Shown one piece after another: positions 10,395 through 18,761 of a DNA stretch of 64,000 nt (its first letter is position 1; every line of letters begins with the position of its first letter). Under the pieces are notes generated by a model. That model worked only from the letters and a program-made list of their open reading frames with translations, was not told the DNA's origin and did no database searches. The DNA is taken from contig NZ_FQYP01000003.1 in the NCBI RefSeq assembly GCF_900141785.1, positions 62,001-126,000 of the forward strand. Reading direction: 5' to 3'. The position numbers were made by a program, and so were the translations under genes. This stretch comes from Aquimarina spongiae. Its GTDB lineage: Bacteria; Bacteroidota; Bacteroidia; Flavobacteriales; Flavobacteriaceae.

Positions 10395-10555
10395 ATTGTA
10401 ACTGGATTAGAGAGATTCATTTTTATAATAGTTCGTATATAATTTCTTAATCGAATTGTCTTTTAGCATGGTTTTTCACTTACTAAATATACAAAGATTG
10501 TTGAGAGCGAATGGATTGTTCATCCTGTTATAGTATGCTATTTTTCACTTCCAAC

Positions 10556-10936
10556 TTATTCATTCGATTGCACAAGAGGTTTGAATCCCCCATAGACCAT
10601 CCTACTGGCATCAAAAATCAATTTTTCTGGATGGGTCAATGGCGAAACTAATGAAGCCATTCTTGGGTCAGCAGGTACTTTTTTGTTGGCAGTTTCCCGT
10701 ATTTCTTTTGAAGGAAAAACAACCCACCCAAATACAATTTCTTCATCCTCTTTTGCATCTACAGTTTTTACAAAGGATCTTGTACCTTCTAAAAACAAAT
10801 CATCTCCAACAAATTCGAAGTACGCTATTGCGCCGTACTCTTTCCAAATTTCAGCTACTTTTTCTGCTACTTTTTTGTATTCTTCCAAATAAACTCGAAG
10901 TATCGGAAAAACGAAGCCATCTATATATTGTTCCAT
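10556..10936 (-). CDS. DUF1428 family protein (YbaA-like)
   Basis: 126 residues. It begins YIDGFVFPILRVYLEEYKKV and contains WKEYGAIAYFEFVGDD and EDEEIVFGWVVFPSKEIR, features of the DUF1428 dimeric alpha-beta barrel family. Function is unknown in the family. It lies 30 bp upstream of nothing coding on its own strand, and 29 bp downstream of the DUF1801 gene, with which it may be cotranscribed. Confidence 0.82.
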   Translation of the reverse strand: MEQYIDGFVFPILRVYLEEYKKVAEKVAEIWKEYGAIAYFEFVGDDLFLEGTRSFVKTVDAKEDEEIVFGWVVFPSKEIRETANKKVPADPRMASLVSPLTHPEKLIFDASRMVYGGFKPLVQSNE

Positions 10937-10965
10937 ATTTTATCTAGGAATTGGTTAGTTTATGA

Positions 10966-11358
10966 TCATAACTTCTGTTTTTTTTGAAGTTCTTCATGTC
11001 TAAATTTTACCATTTGACGAATTAGTTCTTCTGGCAGCGGTGTATTGAATGAAAATTTGACTGTTCCTTTCCCTACATCAAAACCCTTCAATTGTTGGGC
11101 AAAATGGTTTACTGTAGCTTCTGAGGGATAAAAACTCACGTATTTAGTATATGCCGCTATCATCAATTGCTGTTCAGGTTTTATTCCCTTGATAAGCGTG
11201 AAAGAAGGAACTTTATAATTAGGGATTTCTACAACTTCTGGAACAGCTTCTTTGATCAAACTTCTTAGTTCACGTAAAATTAACTGCGCTTCACTTGATT
11301 GATTGTCTATATAGTGGTCTATCGTCTTGTAATTGGGCATTGCTCCTTTTTTTCCCAT
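10966..11358 (-). CDS. DUF1801 family protein (YdhG/iron-chaperone-like fold)
   Basis: 130 residues. YKTIDHYIDNQSSEAQLILR, VPEVVEIPNYKVPSFTLIKG and YTKYVSFYPSEATV are characteristic of DUF1801, the frataxin-like fold that includes the Bacillus protein YdhG. GKGTVKFSFNTPLPEELIRQ is also typical. The start at 11358 adds six residues before an alternative ATG at 11340. A metal-related role is possible but cannot be shown here. It is probably an operon with the DUF1428 gene downstream. Confidence 0.82.
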   Translation of the reverse strand: MGKKGAMPNYKTIDHYIDNQSSEAQLILRELRSLIKEAVPEVVEIPNYKVPSFTLIKGIKPEQQLMIAAYTKYVSFYPSEATVNHFAQQLKGFDVGKGTVKFSFNTPLPEELIRQMVKFRHEELQKKQKL

Positions 11359-11525
11359 TTCTTTTAGTTTTTAATTATCAATTCCTGTACAATTCGCAAT
11401 ACTGGGCTATACTATTTTAAATATCAGTCTTTGCGGAATATAAAAGAGGCGATGATCTGAGCTAGTACTTGCTACTACAGGTTTCTTATTTTATTCACTT
11501 GCACCACTATTCCTTGCACATCAAG

Positions 11526-12278
11526 CTAAGTAGTTCTTTTTCTTATTTTCGCGATTTGTTTCGCATACTCATACCCTAAAGGGCGTTCGATTCCATATTT
11601 TTTATATCCTAAACTTTCAGACCCTGAATCACCGTAAAAGAAATTAAAAATTCTATCGTATTCTTCTGATAGTTTATTTTCTGAATAATAACTCTCTATT
11701 TTTCTAAAGTTGGCTTCTTTGTAGCTTTGATCATCATCATTTTCGATTGACGCAGAAAAAACCTCTTGTTCCAAATGCTCCTCAAGTGTTTTTGGCTGTG
11801 GATGGTTTACTCTGTAAAGTGTCCTCTTCAAATATTCTAAAGTTCTACTTGCAATTAATGCTCTTGAATACGATTCACTCGTCCAAAAATAGGGTACACA
11901 AAATTGACGGTTAACAAAAGCATTGAGTTTAAACTTACTATCAAAATCGGTAGAAAAGAAATTTGTCCAACCTCCTTTTAAATCATCTGCAATATTGAGA
12001 ACAACAGTTATTTCTTTTGAGGGAGATTTATCCAGCGTCGAATTAAATTTCGCAATGATTTCCTTCATCACTATTTCAGCATTAAGGTTTTCCAATTCCG
12101 ATATTTTCTGTAAGATATGTTCTTTTGCCATAGGGTTAAATCCGCCAATAGGCAAGGCCATATCTCCTTTTGTGCCTCCTTGAAGTTTTGAAATATACGC
12201 TTTGAACCTTTCTGTTGATATTGGCTTTGCGTATAAGTCTTTGATTTCAGACAATATTGGTTTCAGTTGAAATCTCAT
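11526..12278 (-). CDS. Hypothetical protein of 250 residues
   Basis: I do not recognise this protein. It has no signal peptide or membrane segment and looks like a soluble alpha/beta protein. Recognisable stretches are KEITVVLNIADDLKGGWTN (around residues 90-108) and WTSESYSRALIASRTLEYLK (around 132-151). Residues 176 onward are acidic and helical. The start codon lies 20 bp from a CCTAACG box resembling the cassette edges seen at 18-21 kb. It could be a protein of an accessory or cassette-borne type. Confidence 0.6.
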   Translation of the reverse strand: MRFQLKPILSEIKDLYAKPISTERFKAYISKLQGGTKGDMALPIGGFNPMAKEHILQKISELENLNAEIVMKEIIAKFNSTLDKSPSKEITVVLNIADDLKGGWTNFFSTDFDSKFKLNAFVNRQFCVPYFWTSESYSRALIASRTLEYLKRTLYRVNHPQPKTLEEHLEQEVFSASIENDDDQSYKEANFRKIESYYSENKLSEEYDRIFNFFYGDSGSESLGYKKYGIERPLGYEYAKQIAKIRKRTT

Positions 12279-12295
12279 TCATCCATTTTCGTGTT

Positions 12296-12401
12296 GCCTA
12301 ACGCTTTGTTTACGGCTTGTTATAGAAATTTCCAAAGGAAACATTCTGATAAGTCACTAAGGTAGTAAATCTTCAATGAACTATACACATTGTTCACCAC
12401 C
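12296..12401 (-). repeat. Possible degenerate attC-like spacer
   Basis: The left edge reads GCCTAACGC, 20 bp upstream of the 250-residue gene start. The right part reads TATACACATTGTTCACC and ends 15 bp from the stop of the DoxX-like gene. A small inner stem TTTCC/GGAAA is present. Layout and spacing match the better spacers at 18-21 kb, but I did not find matching partner boxes for the two flanking genes, so this is weak. Confidence 0.3.
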
Positions 12402-12416
12402 AGTTTTCCCCTGAGA

Positions 12417-12869
12417 TCACATTCGGATGGAACAAATATAAATCCAAGCTATAAAAAATATTTGTAAAGGAATTCTAAACCACAAATATGCAAGACCGTT
12501 TCCATCGAATGTCCCCTTTTGATAATTTATATTATGTATTGAAGCATAAATATTCGCAGGTAGCATTAATACCAGAAAGATAAGCAAAGCCCATCCACTT
12601 ATCACTTTCAATTTAGGAATGAGTAAGCCAATTGCTAAAAGAATTTCAAATACTCCTGTGAGATGAACAAAACCTTCTTTGTAAGGAATAAAGCTAGGAA
12701 TCATCATCGACATTCCTTTGGTATATACAAAATGTCCAATAGCTGTAAATACAAGCATTATTGACATTGCAATTCTTGCAGATAGCGCAAAATCATATTC
12801 TTTTTTAATGATTTTAAGTACAAAAATAGAGATCGTGAAACTTAATAATAGTACAAGTAGTGGTTTCAT
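12417..12869 (-). CDS. DoxX-like integral membrane protein
   Basis: From the ATG at 12869 the product has 150 residues and begins MKPLLVLLLSF. Four hydrophobic segments, with FTAIGHFVYTKGMSMMIPSF and GVFEILLAIGLLIPKLK between them, are typical of small DoxX-family membrane proteins. Their role in oxidoreduction or redox defence is poorly defined. The frame extends 13 codons upstream to 12908, but that part has no family character. The gene is directly downstream of a Crp/Fnr regulator, a common pairing that suggests regulation. Confidence 0.75.
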   Translation of the reverse strand: MKPLLVLLLSFTISIFVLKIIKKEYDFALSARIAMSIMLVFTAIGHFVYTKGMSMMIPSFIPYKEGFVHLTGVFEILLAIGLLIPKLKVISGWALLIFLVLMLPANIYASIHNINYQKGTFDGNGLAYLWFRIPLQIFFIAWIYICSIRM

Positions 12870-12932
12870 GTTTTTCGGAATTATTGAAGTACAAAGGTTA
12901 GAAAACACCGAAGTAAAAACAATGAACCCAGG

Positions 12933-13499
12933 TTAAGTAATGCGTTTTCTTATTCGGCTTAATGCCTGTGGAGTTACACCAATATATGATGCAATATATT
13001 TTAGTGGAATTTGTTTTAACAATTTTGGTCTGTCTGAGAATAAGTCTAGATATCGTTCTTCTGCTGTTTTACTCAATAAAGAAAGTTCTCTTTTTGACTT
13101 TATTAAAAACATATTTTCGGCCATTTTTCGTCCGATGATATTTCCACTGCTTGTTCGCTCATAGACTTGTTCTAAGTCTTTGTGCGAAATTTTCCACAAA
13201 ATGGTATCTGTCAATGTTTCAATTTGGTATTCTGAAGGGGTTTGTGTCAAAAATGAATCATAACCCGTGACAAATTCATTTTCGAATACAAAACCAAAGG
13301 TTAAATCGACTTCTTCTCCCGGAACATAAAATCTAATTATACCTTTTGTTATAAAGTATAAATGATTTTCAATCTCACCAAATTTCAATAAAACAGCATG
13401 TTTTTTAAGTGTTACTTCTTGCAATTTTGAAGAGAAAAACTGCCAATCAGAATCATTCATTGGAGTAATATTTTCAATAAACTTTCTGATTTCTTTCAT
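12933..13499 (-). CDS. Crp/Fnr family transcriptional regulator
   Basis: 188 residues. The N-terminal cyclic-nucleotide-binding-type jelly roll covers about residues 25-115 (KHAVLLKFGEIENHLYFITK, then IRFYVP and FVTGYDSFL). The C-terminal helix-turn-helix reads LKYIASYIGVTPQALSRIRK (around 167-186). The phosphate-binding arginine of true cAMP receptors is not evident, as in many Bacteroidota members, so the ligand is unknown. It lies upstream of the DoxX-like gene on the same strand. Confidence 0.88.
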   Translation of the reverse strand: MKEIRKFIENITPMNDSDWQFFSSKLQEVTLKKHAVLLKFGEIENHLYFITKGIIRFYVPGEEVDLTFGFVFENEFVTGYDSFLTQTPSEYQIETLTDTILWKISHKDLEQVYERTSSGNIIGRKMAENMFLIKSKRELSLLSKTAEERYLDLFSDRPKLLKQIPLKYIASYIGVTPQALSRIRKRIT

Positions 13500-13566
13500 T
13501 TAAGGTTTTTTTTTGCTTGTGGCAGCGTTACGTTTAACTAATCATTGTTGGCATTTCGTTGTTCTA

Positions 13567-14781
13567 TTATTTAGTTTTCGTTTTCAAATATTGCTCAATT
13601 TTACTTATAGTTTTTGTTTTTTCTGGAGCATTATAATTTGACCAAAACTCAGCGTTATACACTTTCGCTTGATTTTCCAGACTTTTATTAATTTTCATAT
13701 TTCCTTCAAAAGGATAATTTTCAACGTCTTCGATTACTACTTTGTTCACAAAAAGTTCTTTTTTGGGATTCTTAGTAAATAAGAGTTTTTTTGGATTTTG
13801 TATATCATATATTTCCCAAGTGTCTTCTTCTTTCTTATACTTCAAATACATTTTTCCTTTAAACTCCTGGTATTCAATAATTAAATTATAGTGAACAACT
13901 TGTTGACCATTTGACAACCGTCTTTTCCAAGATTTCCCATTATTTTTTGTTCTTGTAAGCTCTAATTTTACAAAGGCAAAAGATTCGGTATCTATATATA
14001 GTGTTGCTTTTTGAAAAGGTTTGTCGACACCAACTATCTTGTAAACATATTTATTATTATAAAGTAATATATCTTCAAGTTCATATTTCCAATTGCCTTT
14101 AGCTTTAATAGGTCCATAATCAAATCGAATAAAATCATCTTCAACTAAATCAATAATTGAATTTTTTCGCTCCCACTTTTCATTCCAAGGATGTTTGTTA
14201 GCAATATGACTGCTTTTTACTTCAACTAATTCAACTTGAGGTTCTCTAGGAATATTCTGCCCTTCATTATAAAATTTTGCAGCACACTCCAGATATTCCA
14301 CATATGTACCGTCTTCATTTTGAAGATCCCTTATAAAACCTTCAGTTATATAAGGTTCTTGAGGATAATTATGTTCTATTTGTTTGTATGCCTTTTTTAC
14401 AATTTGTTTGGCAGTAAGTCTCTTCTTTTTAGTACTTGTAATTACAACTTCTTCTAATTTACCAATCTTAGAATTGAGTAATATTTTTTGATTCGAAATA
14501 AAGTCATTAGCATTTCTTTCAATTGACTCATACCCGATACTAGATATTATGATAATATTAGAATGATTAAAAGATGGAAAATGAAAGGTGAAATATCCTT
14601 CTTCATTTGAGGTTGTTCCAATTGTTCCTCCTTTTAGATAAATAGAAGCAAATACTATGGGCTCTTTAGTTTCTTTATCTAATAGTTGACCCGAAATCTT
14701 TTTATCATTACTCTGAGCTACTATTGTAAGTGGCAGAAGTAAGAGAATAGAAAAATATATAAATTGAAATGTTTTCTTCAT
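13567..14781 (-). CDS. Secreted CarboxypepD_reg-like domain protein
   Basis: 404 residues. Signal peptide MKKTFQFIYFSILLLLPLTIVAQ, then a carboxypeptidase-regulatory-like beta domain (residues about 28-100: ISGQLLDKETKEPIVFASIY, GTTSNEEGYFTFHF). The remainder is a beta-rich region of unknown fold with KKAYKQIEHNYPQEPYITEG, seen in many Bacteroidota surface proteins. There is no TonB-dependent barrel, so this is a short stand-alone member and not a SusC-type transporter. Probably periplasmic or outer-membrane associated; role unknown. Confidence 0.8.
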   Translation of the reverse strand: MKKTFQFIYFSILLLLPLTIVAQSNDKKISGQLLDKETKEPIVFASIYLKGGTIGTTSNEEGYFTFHFPSFNHSNIIIISSIGYESIERNANDFISNQKILLNSKIGKLEEVVITSTKKKRLTAKQIVKKAYKQIEHNYPQEPYITEGFIRDLQNEDGTYVEYLECAAKFYNEGQNIPREPQVELVEVKSSHIANKHPWNEKWERKNSIIDLVEDDFIRFDYGPIKAKGNWKYELEDILLYNNKYVYKIVGVDKPFQKATLYIDTESFAFVKLELTRTKNNGKSWKRRLSNGQQVVHYNLIIEYQEFKGKMYLKYKKEEDTWEIYDIQNPKKLLFTKNPKKELFVNKVVIEDVENYPFEGNMKINKSLENQAKVYNAEFWSNYNAPEKTKTISKIEQYLKTKTK

Positions 14782-14978
14782 ATATTCAAGACGAATGACT
14801 TATAATTTTGATACATTCTTGATATAACTTAAGTACTATTAGTTAATTTTTTCTCAATGAAAGCTCGCATATAAGAATAGTATTGATTTTTATACACTGA
14901 CTTCTCGGTTAAACATTGATCTTTTTTTATTTACTCACTATCGTTTTGCCAATTAGACCACTATTATTTTTATACATT

Positions 14979-15422
14979 GTTAGCAGGCGGTCTTATTGTT
15001 CGTCTTTGGATAGTTTTGTCAGAACTTCAATTGCTTTCTTAGCATCATTTTTATCAACGAAAATATGGTCATGATAATATCCTGCTATTACATTACAGCT
15101 AATATTATTCTTTGCTAATTCTGTTGAGAATATAGCCGTTAAACCTACAGCATCCAGAGAGGAGTGAATCATAAGAGTAATCCATGAAGCAATATACTCA
15201 TAATTCAAGTTTAATTCGTCTGCTTTTTCTTTCTTAATAACTATGGTTGTTCCTTCTATTTCCTGAAATTCACAAACAGTATCGGCTCGATCAATTTTGC
15301 TCAAATCCTTGATGGTAGAAAATACATAATCTCCCAAATTTAGTTTTGGAGTCATTCCTTTTATTAATTCAGATAGGTTTGTTTCTCCTGCCATTAAATT
15401 CCTATTTTTTCAACCTGCTACC
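14979..15422 (-). mobile_element. Isolated cassette-like unit carrying the ACT gene
   Basis: The gene at 14993-15394 is bounded by GTTAGCAGG (14979-14987) on its stop side and CCTGCTACC (15414-15422) on its start side. These are reverse complements at 8 of 9 bases. Stop and start codons lie 5 and 19 bp inside. The stop-side box is preceded by TATACATT, as in the other spacers, and a hairpin follows the start-side box. The design is the same as the array at 18-21 kb. Confidence 0.5.
14993..15394 (-). CDS. ACT domain protein (COG3602-like)
   Basis: 133 residues. It begins with [20 protein letters not shown] and ends with [20 protein letters not shown] plus [17 protein letters not shown]. This arrangement of two ACT-like halves matches the small family often annotated as ACT domain-containing or DUF2241. 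Such domains bind small ligands, often amino acids, but the ligand here is unknown. The gene is enclosed by matched inverted end boxes and looks like a single-gene cassette. Confidence 0.78.
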   Translation of the reverse strand: MAGETNLSELIKGMTPKLNLGDYVFSTIKDLSKIDRADTVCEFQEIEGTTIVIKKEKADELNLNYEYIASWITLMIHSSLDAVGLTAIFSTELAKNNISCNVIAGYYHDHIFVDKNDAKKAIEVLTKLSKDEQ

Positions 15423-15463
15423 AGCGTTTGGTATGAGATTGGTTGCATTGTTTTAGCAACTAA
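15414..15463. repeat. attC-like arm with hairpin, start side of the ACT gene
   Basis: CCTGCTACCAGCGTTTGGTA is followed by a hairpin TTGGTTGC ... GCAACTAA (15439-15463; seven of eight pairs plus a wobble). It resembles the half-sites at 18-21 kb. No right-hand partner could be found before the esterase gene. Confidence 0.4.
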
Positions 15464-15646
15464 TTTAGCAAATAGGAGCATAATATGAAATTCAAAAAAA
15501 TCTTCAAAAGTAGATTTGTAATAACAATTAAATTTATACTGTATCGTCTTTTCGTTAACTTTTTAAGTTCAAATTATTACGCAACACCTTAACATTTCAG
15601 GTACTTTTAGTGATCTGGAAAACTGTATTGTCCTAGATCACAATTT

Positions 15647-16861
15647 TTATTTAGTAAGTTTTTTTAGTTTTTTTTGAGCATCCTTATTACCATCTATTCC
15701 AATAGCTTTTTGATAGTGCTCTATGGCTTTTTTCCTTTCTTTTGTTTTTAAATAAAAATCACCCATTGCTACATAACTTCTAGATTCTTCTGGGTAAAAA
15801 TGTAAATTAATATCTAGATAAGCTTTGGCTTTTTTGGGCAAATCGTGTACGTCTAACATGAAGAATCCTAATTCATTAACAAATTCCCAATTTGGTTTCT
15901 TGTCACGTTTAAACCTAACACTAAGTTTGTTAAAGTGATCGTAAAAAGGTTGTGTCAACTCTTCTTTACTATATCTTTTTGGAGTATTAAAACGCCATCT
16001 TTCTTCAAATTTATACCATTTATATACAGATCGTAAACCATTATACATTCCCAGTGTTACAATACCTCCGTGATCTTCTTCTGGATAATATTTCCAAGAG
16101 GTTTCAAGATGTTTTTGGTTTTCTACTAGTATGTCGTGAAATTTAAGATTGGCTCTTAACCCTTCAGTGGGTTCATCATCCATTCTCCTAACTTTTACAG
16201 TGTCTACTTTGTAACTATTGGCTACAGCAAGGTGTAATGATTTGTTTTGATAATTATCTTTTTCAAGTAACTCTTTAGATTGCTTTACCAGATTTTCTTT
16301 ATCCCACCAAAGGCTTGGGTCTATAGCTAGATAATTGTCAAAAACATCTGGATGATTTACATAGGCATAAATCGTAAAAAGCCCTCCCAAAGAATGCCCT
16401 ACAATGGTACTCATTTTATCTGCGGGGTATTTGTTCTCAAGAAATGGAGCCAGTTCACATTGCATAAATTCCAGGAAATTAGAAGCGCCCCCCGAAGTTT
16501 CTACGGATCGCCCTTGACGTCCTTTAAGGACATTTGTAGGAGTAAAATCTCTAGTGCTATCTGTATTTGTAATCCCCACAACTATGGATTTTGGGATATC
16601 AAATTCTTCTAATAATTTTAACATGCCTGTCACTGGGTAAAAATGTCTAGGAGAATTCAATACATATATTACAGGGTATTTTTTTCCTTTTTCTATTTCT
16701 TCTGGAAGATGTATCCAAATATCGCGTTGTTCTTTAAGAACATGAGAATATAAAGAATCTGCTATCCCAATAACTATTTCGTTTTTTTCGTTTTCACAAA
16801 ACTGGGCATTGATCTGAAAATGTATGCTTATAAGAAAGAGGAATAATGATATGTTTTTCAT
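15647..16861 (-). CDS. Secreted esterase (Fes/IroE-type alpha/beta hydrolase) with C-terminal TPR
   Basis: 404 residues. A signal peptide (MKNISLFLFLISIHFQINAQ) is followed by a putative-esterase domain. The nucleophile elbow is VGHSLGG with Ser157, and EEDHGG supplies the likely catalytic His264. A WIHLPEEIEKGKKYPVIYVL segment is typical of this family, which includes siderophore esterases and acyltransferases. The last ~70 residues (SYVAMGDFYLKTKERKKAIE) form at least one TPR repeat. Periplasmic hydrolysis of an ester substrate is likely; the substrate is not identifiable. A LytTR regulator gene lies 122 bp upstream. Confidence 0.85.
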   Translation of the reverse strand: MKNISLFLFLISIHFQINAQFCENEKNEIVIGIADSLYSHVLKEQRDIWIHLPEEIEKGKKYPVIYVLNSPRHFYPVTGMLKLLEEFDIPKSIVVGITNTDSTRDFTPTNVLKGRQGRSVETSGGASNFLEFMQCELAPFLENKYPADKMSTIVGHSLGGLFTIYAYVNHPDVFDNYLAIDPSLWWDKENLVKQSKELLEKDNYQNKSLHLAVANSYKVDTVKVRRMDDEPTEGLRANLKFHDILVENQKHLETSWKYYPEEDHGGIVTLGMYNGLRSVYKWYKFEERWRFNTPKRYSKEELTQPFYDHFNKLSVRFKRDKKPNWEFVNELGFFMLDVHDLPKKAKAYLDINLHFYPEESRSYVAMGDFYLKTKERKKAIEHYQKAIGIDGNKDAQKKLKKLTK

Positions 16862-16928
16862 TGATGAAGCTTTTTTGAAGAATCGTTTGTACTATTATTA
16901 CGGGATAAAAATACATTTTAAAAAGCTT

Positions 16929-16953
16929 CAAACCCTTAAATAATGAGGGTTTG
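16929..16953 (-). terminator. Possible terminator after the LytTR gene
   Basis: CAAACCC / GGGTTTG, a 7-bp stem with an 11-nt loop. On the minus strand it is followed by AAGCTTTTT, 31 bp downstream of the LytTR stop codon. The T-run is short, so moderate confidence. Confidence 0.5.
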
Positions 16954-16983
16954 GTACTAAATGTGATTTTTCAGGTACGAAAA

Positions 16984-17721
16984 TTATAAGGATAAAATAA
17001 TGTCTTTAAAATTTTTGGAAACACTAATCTCCATTTGGGTAAGGTAAATCGTATTTTGGTTTTTCCAAGATTTAAAATGTGTTGGATTTATAAAGTGAGA
17101 ACGATGTACTTGTACTAGAAAAGGGATCTCTTGATGCAGCTTTTTTAATGAAGATCGAATAAGCTTCGAACTTAACTCCCCACCATCTAAATAGAAAATC
17201 TCTACATAGTTTTGAGAGCTAGATGCGCTTATTAATTCTGAAGGGTACACTTTAAGAATATCCAGTTTATTATCTCCTCTTATGGTGAGTTGGGTCTCTT
17301 TAGGAGGAATGAGTCTTACAACGTATAGTCTAGAGAATATTAATAGCGGGACTAATACAATAGATGTCTTAGCAAATAGAAAAGAAAAGAAAGAAAAATT
17401 ATAGACACTATTTATAATTGAACTTTTTGAATACTTATAGAAAACAATATTCAAAATCAAGCATAAACATAGAATAGTTACCATCTCAAAAGCGACATTC
17501 CACCTCAATATCTTTTTATAAACCTTGTTTTGGATCACAGCCACAATACCGTAACACAAAAATGTAAGAAAGGAAAACCCAATTCCGAGGCCTGCCCAAT
17601 TAGTATTTGAAGAAGTCTCAATTTCAAATGGTCTTATAAAGTAAACAAAACAGAATATCCAAATCCCTATAAATACCCCTATCAGTAAGTGATGTTTTAT
17701 GGACGGATTAAGTTTATTCAT
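16984..17721 (-). CDS. Membrane-bound LytTR family transcriptional regulator
   Basis: 245 residues from the ATG at 17721; a TTG two codons upstream is less likely. There are four predicted membrane segments (LLIGVFIGIWIFCFVYF, IGFSFLTFLCYGIVAVI, VTILCLCLILNIVFY, TSIVLVPLLIFSRLYVV) in the first ~135 residues. The LytTR DNA-binding domain spans the last ~95 residues (LISASSSQNYVEIFYLDG, LVQVHRSHFINPTHF). This is a one-component regulator with a membrane sensor. It lies upstream of the esterase gene on the same strand, a possible target. Confidence 0.87.
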   Translation of the reverse strand: MNKLNPSIKHHLLIGVFIGIWIFCFVYFIRPFEIETSSNTNWAGLGIGFSFLTFLCYGIVAVIQNKVYKKILRWNVAFEMVTILCLCLILNIVFYKYSKSSIINSVYNFSFFSFLFAKTSIVLVPLLIFSRLYVVRLIPPKETQLTIRGDNKLDILKVYPSELISASSSQNYVEIFYLDGGELSSKLIRSSLKKLHQEIPFLVQVHRSHFINPTHFKSWKNQNTIYLTQMEISVSKNFKDIILSL

Positions 17722-17727
17722 TTGCAA

Positions 17728-17945
17728 ATAACATTTGAGTTCGGGACTAATTTAAGCATTTAATAAATTATATAAATGTTGTTGTAATCTCGTTGGTATT
17801 TGTCTATGAGCAGAGTTTTTTTCAAGTAGAATAGAGAAATACAGGGTGTAGGCTTCTTTTTGAGACTTTTCATTCTTAAAGTTCGAAATAAGTTCAAAAA
17901 AACAAACTCGTTTTTTTTATTCCAATAGTGCTCTGGGATGAATGG
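17728..17945. other. Intergenic region upstream of the LytTR gene
   Basis: No gene is seen. It is AT-rich and runs into the first attC-like spacer of the array. Confidence 0.35.
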
Positions 17946-18015
17946 TAACCTCTCTTGTATGAAACGCTTGTCTGCTTAAGGCGACATATGCAATATACAA
18001 ATGTTGTTGTGTAGG
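17946..18015 (-). repeat. attC-like site 1, downstream of the 172-residue gene
   Basis: The left arm TAACCTCTCTTGTATG... and right arm ...ATATACAAATGTTGTTG form an imperfect stem around a short TTAA loop. Matched segments include TTGTAT and TGTC. The right edge GTTGTGTAGG ends 2 bp from the stop codon of the 18018-18536 gene. Confidence 0.45.
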
Positions 18016-18017
18016 TT

Positions 18018-18536
18018 TTATTTTTTATTCAATTCAAACGTTCCTTTGTCTCTTGGGTAGCTTGAATCGTATTCACCACTTATTTCAATTCCGTGAATAT
18101 TTTTCATTCCATCATATTCAATGAACTGTCCATTTCCAATTGACATTTTAGCTTTAAAGAATCTACGATTGGATTCAGGGTTTTCATTCCGTCGTCCTTT
18201 TTGTCCAATGTTATTTCCATTAAAATACGATTCCGAAAAGTTACCTGATAATTCCACTGTTTTATTTTGTCCAGGTTTATAAAGACTCCAAAGATTATAG
18301 TAAATAAACGTTTCACTTTTAAATTCCGAATTATTATTTTCAGGAATTGTTGTCAAGACTTTTCCACTAACAAGTGCATATTCAGAACTATTCCAATTTC
18401 CATCCCAATTAGATTCTGTAAAGTTCTTTGGAATTGAACTTCTATAGACCACTTCATTTGATATAACCACAACAACAAAAAGAATCAAAATTGTTATTAA
18501 AATTCGTTTTATTATTTTCAGAAATCTATTTTTCAT
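18018..18536 (-). CDS. Hypothetical membrane-anchored protein, cassette B
   Basis: 172 residues. One N-terminal membrane segment (IIKRILITILILFVVVVIS, around residues 8-26). The rest is probably extracytoplasmic and beta-rich: SEYALVSGKVLTTIPENNNS, TVELSGNFSESYFNGNNIG, KGRRNENPESNRRFFKAKMS. I do not recognise a family. The gene starts 21 bp and stops 2 bp from matched inverted edge boxes and has no promoter or terminator of its own that I can see, as expected for a cassette gene. Confidence 0.6.
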   Translation of the reverse strand: MKNRFLKIIKRILITILILFVVVVISNEVVYRSSIPKNFTESNWDGNWNSSEYALVSGKVLTTIPENNNSEFKSETFIYYNLWSLYKPGQNKTVELSGNFSESYFNGNNIGQKGRRNENPESNRRFFKAKMSIGNGQFIEYDGMKNIHGIEISGEYDSSYPRDKGTFELNKK

Positions 18537-18557
18537 TTAGAGTTCAGTTTTTCTCAA

Positions 18558-18759
18558 CTTACACACAACGGTTTGTGTATGGAACGTAGCGTACAAAATG
18601 ACACTAACTTTTCGGATTAACACAGAGCCGAATTTTTATATTTTATTTTTAACTTTTCAATCTTAAAAGCCAAATTAAAAATTTGGCGGACTTTGTAAAT
18701 GTAAACCAAACCTACGGTTTAGCACTTATTAGCTATGTTTTATACACCGTGTTAGCATC
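18558..18759 (-). repeat. attC-like site 2, long form
   Basis: The outer arms AACGGTTTGTGTATGGAACG (from 18568) and AGCTATGTTTTATACACCG (from 18731) are imperfect reverse complements with extra unpaired bases. Inside is a perfect 7-bp hairpin GCCAAAT-TAAAA-ATTTGGC (18669-18687). It ends 2 bp from the stop codon of the 166-residue gene. Confidence 0.5.
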
Positions 18760-18761
18760 TT

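Noticed and set aside
13500..13566. attC-like sequence GGCAGCGTTACG ... ATTGTTGGCA before the Crp/Fnr gene
   Set aside because: It resembles the spacer family, but no matching end boxes were found around the neighbouring genes. Not listed.
14782..14978. A full left-hand attC arm next to the ACT gene stop side
   Set aside because: Only the right-hand half TATACATTGTTAGCAGG was found; no convincing pairing partner could be seen in this interval.
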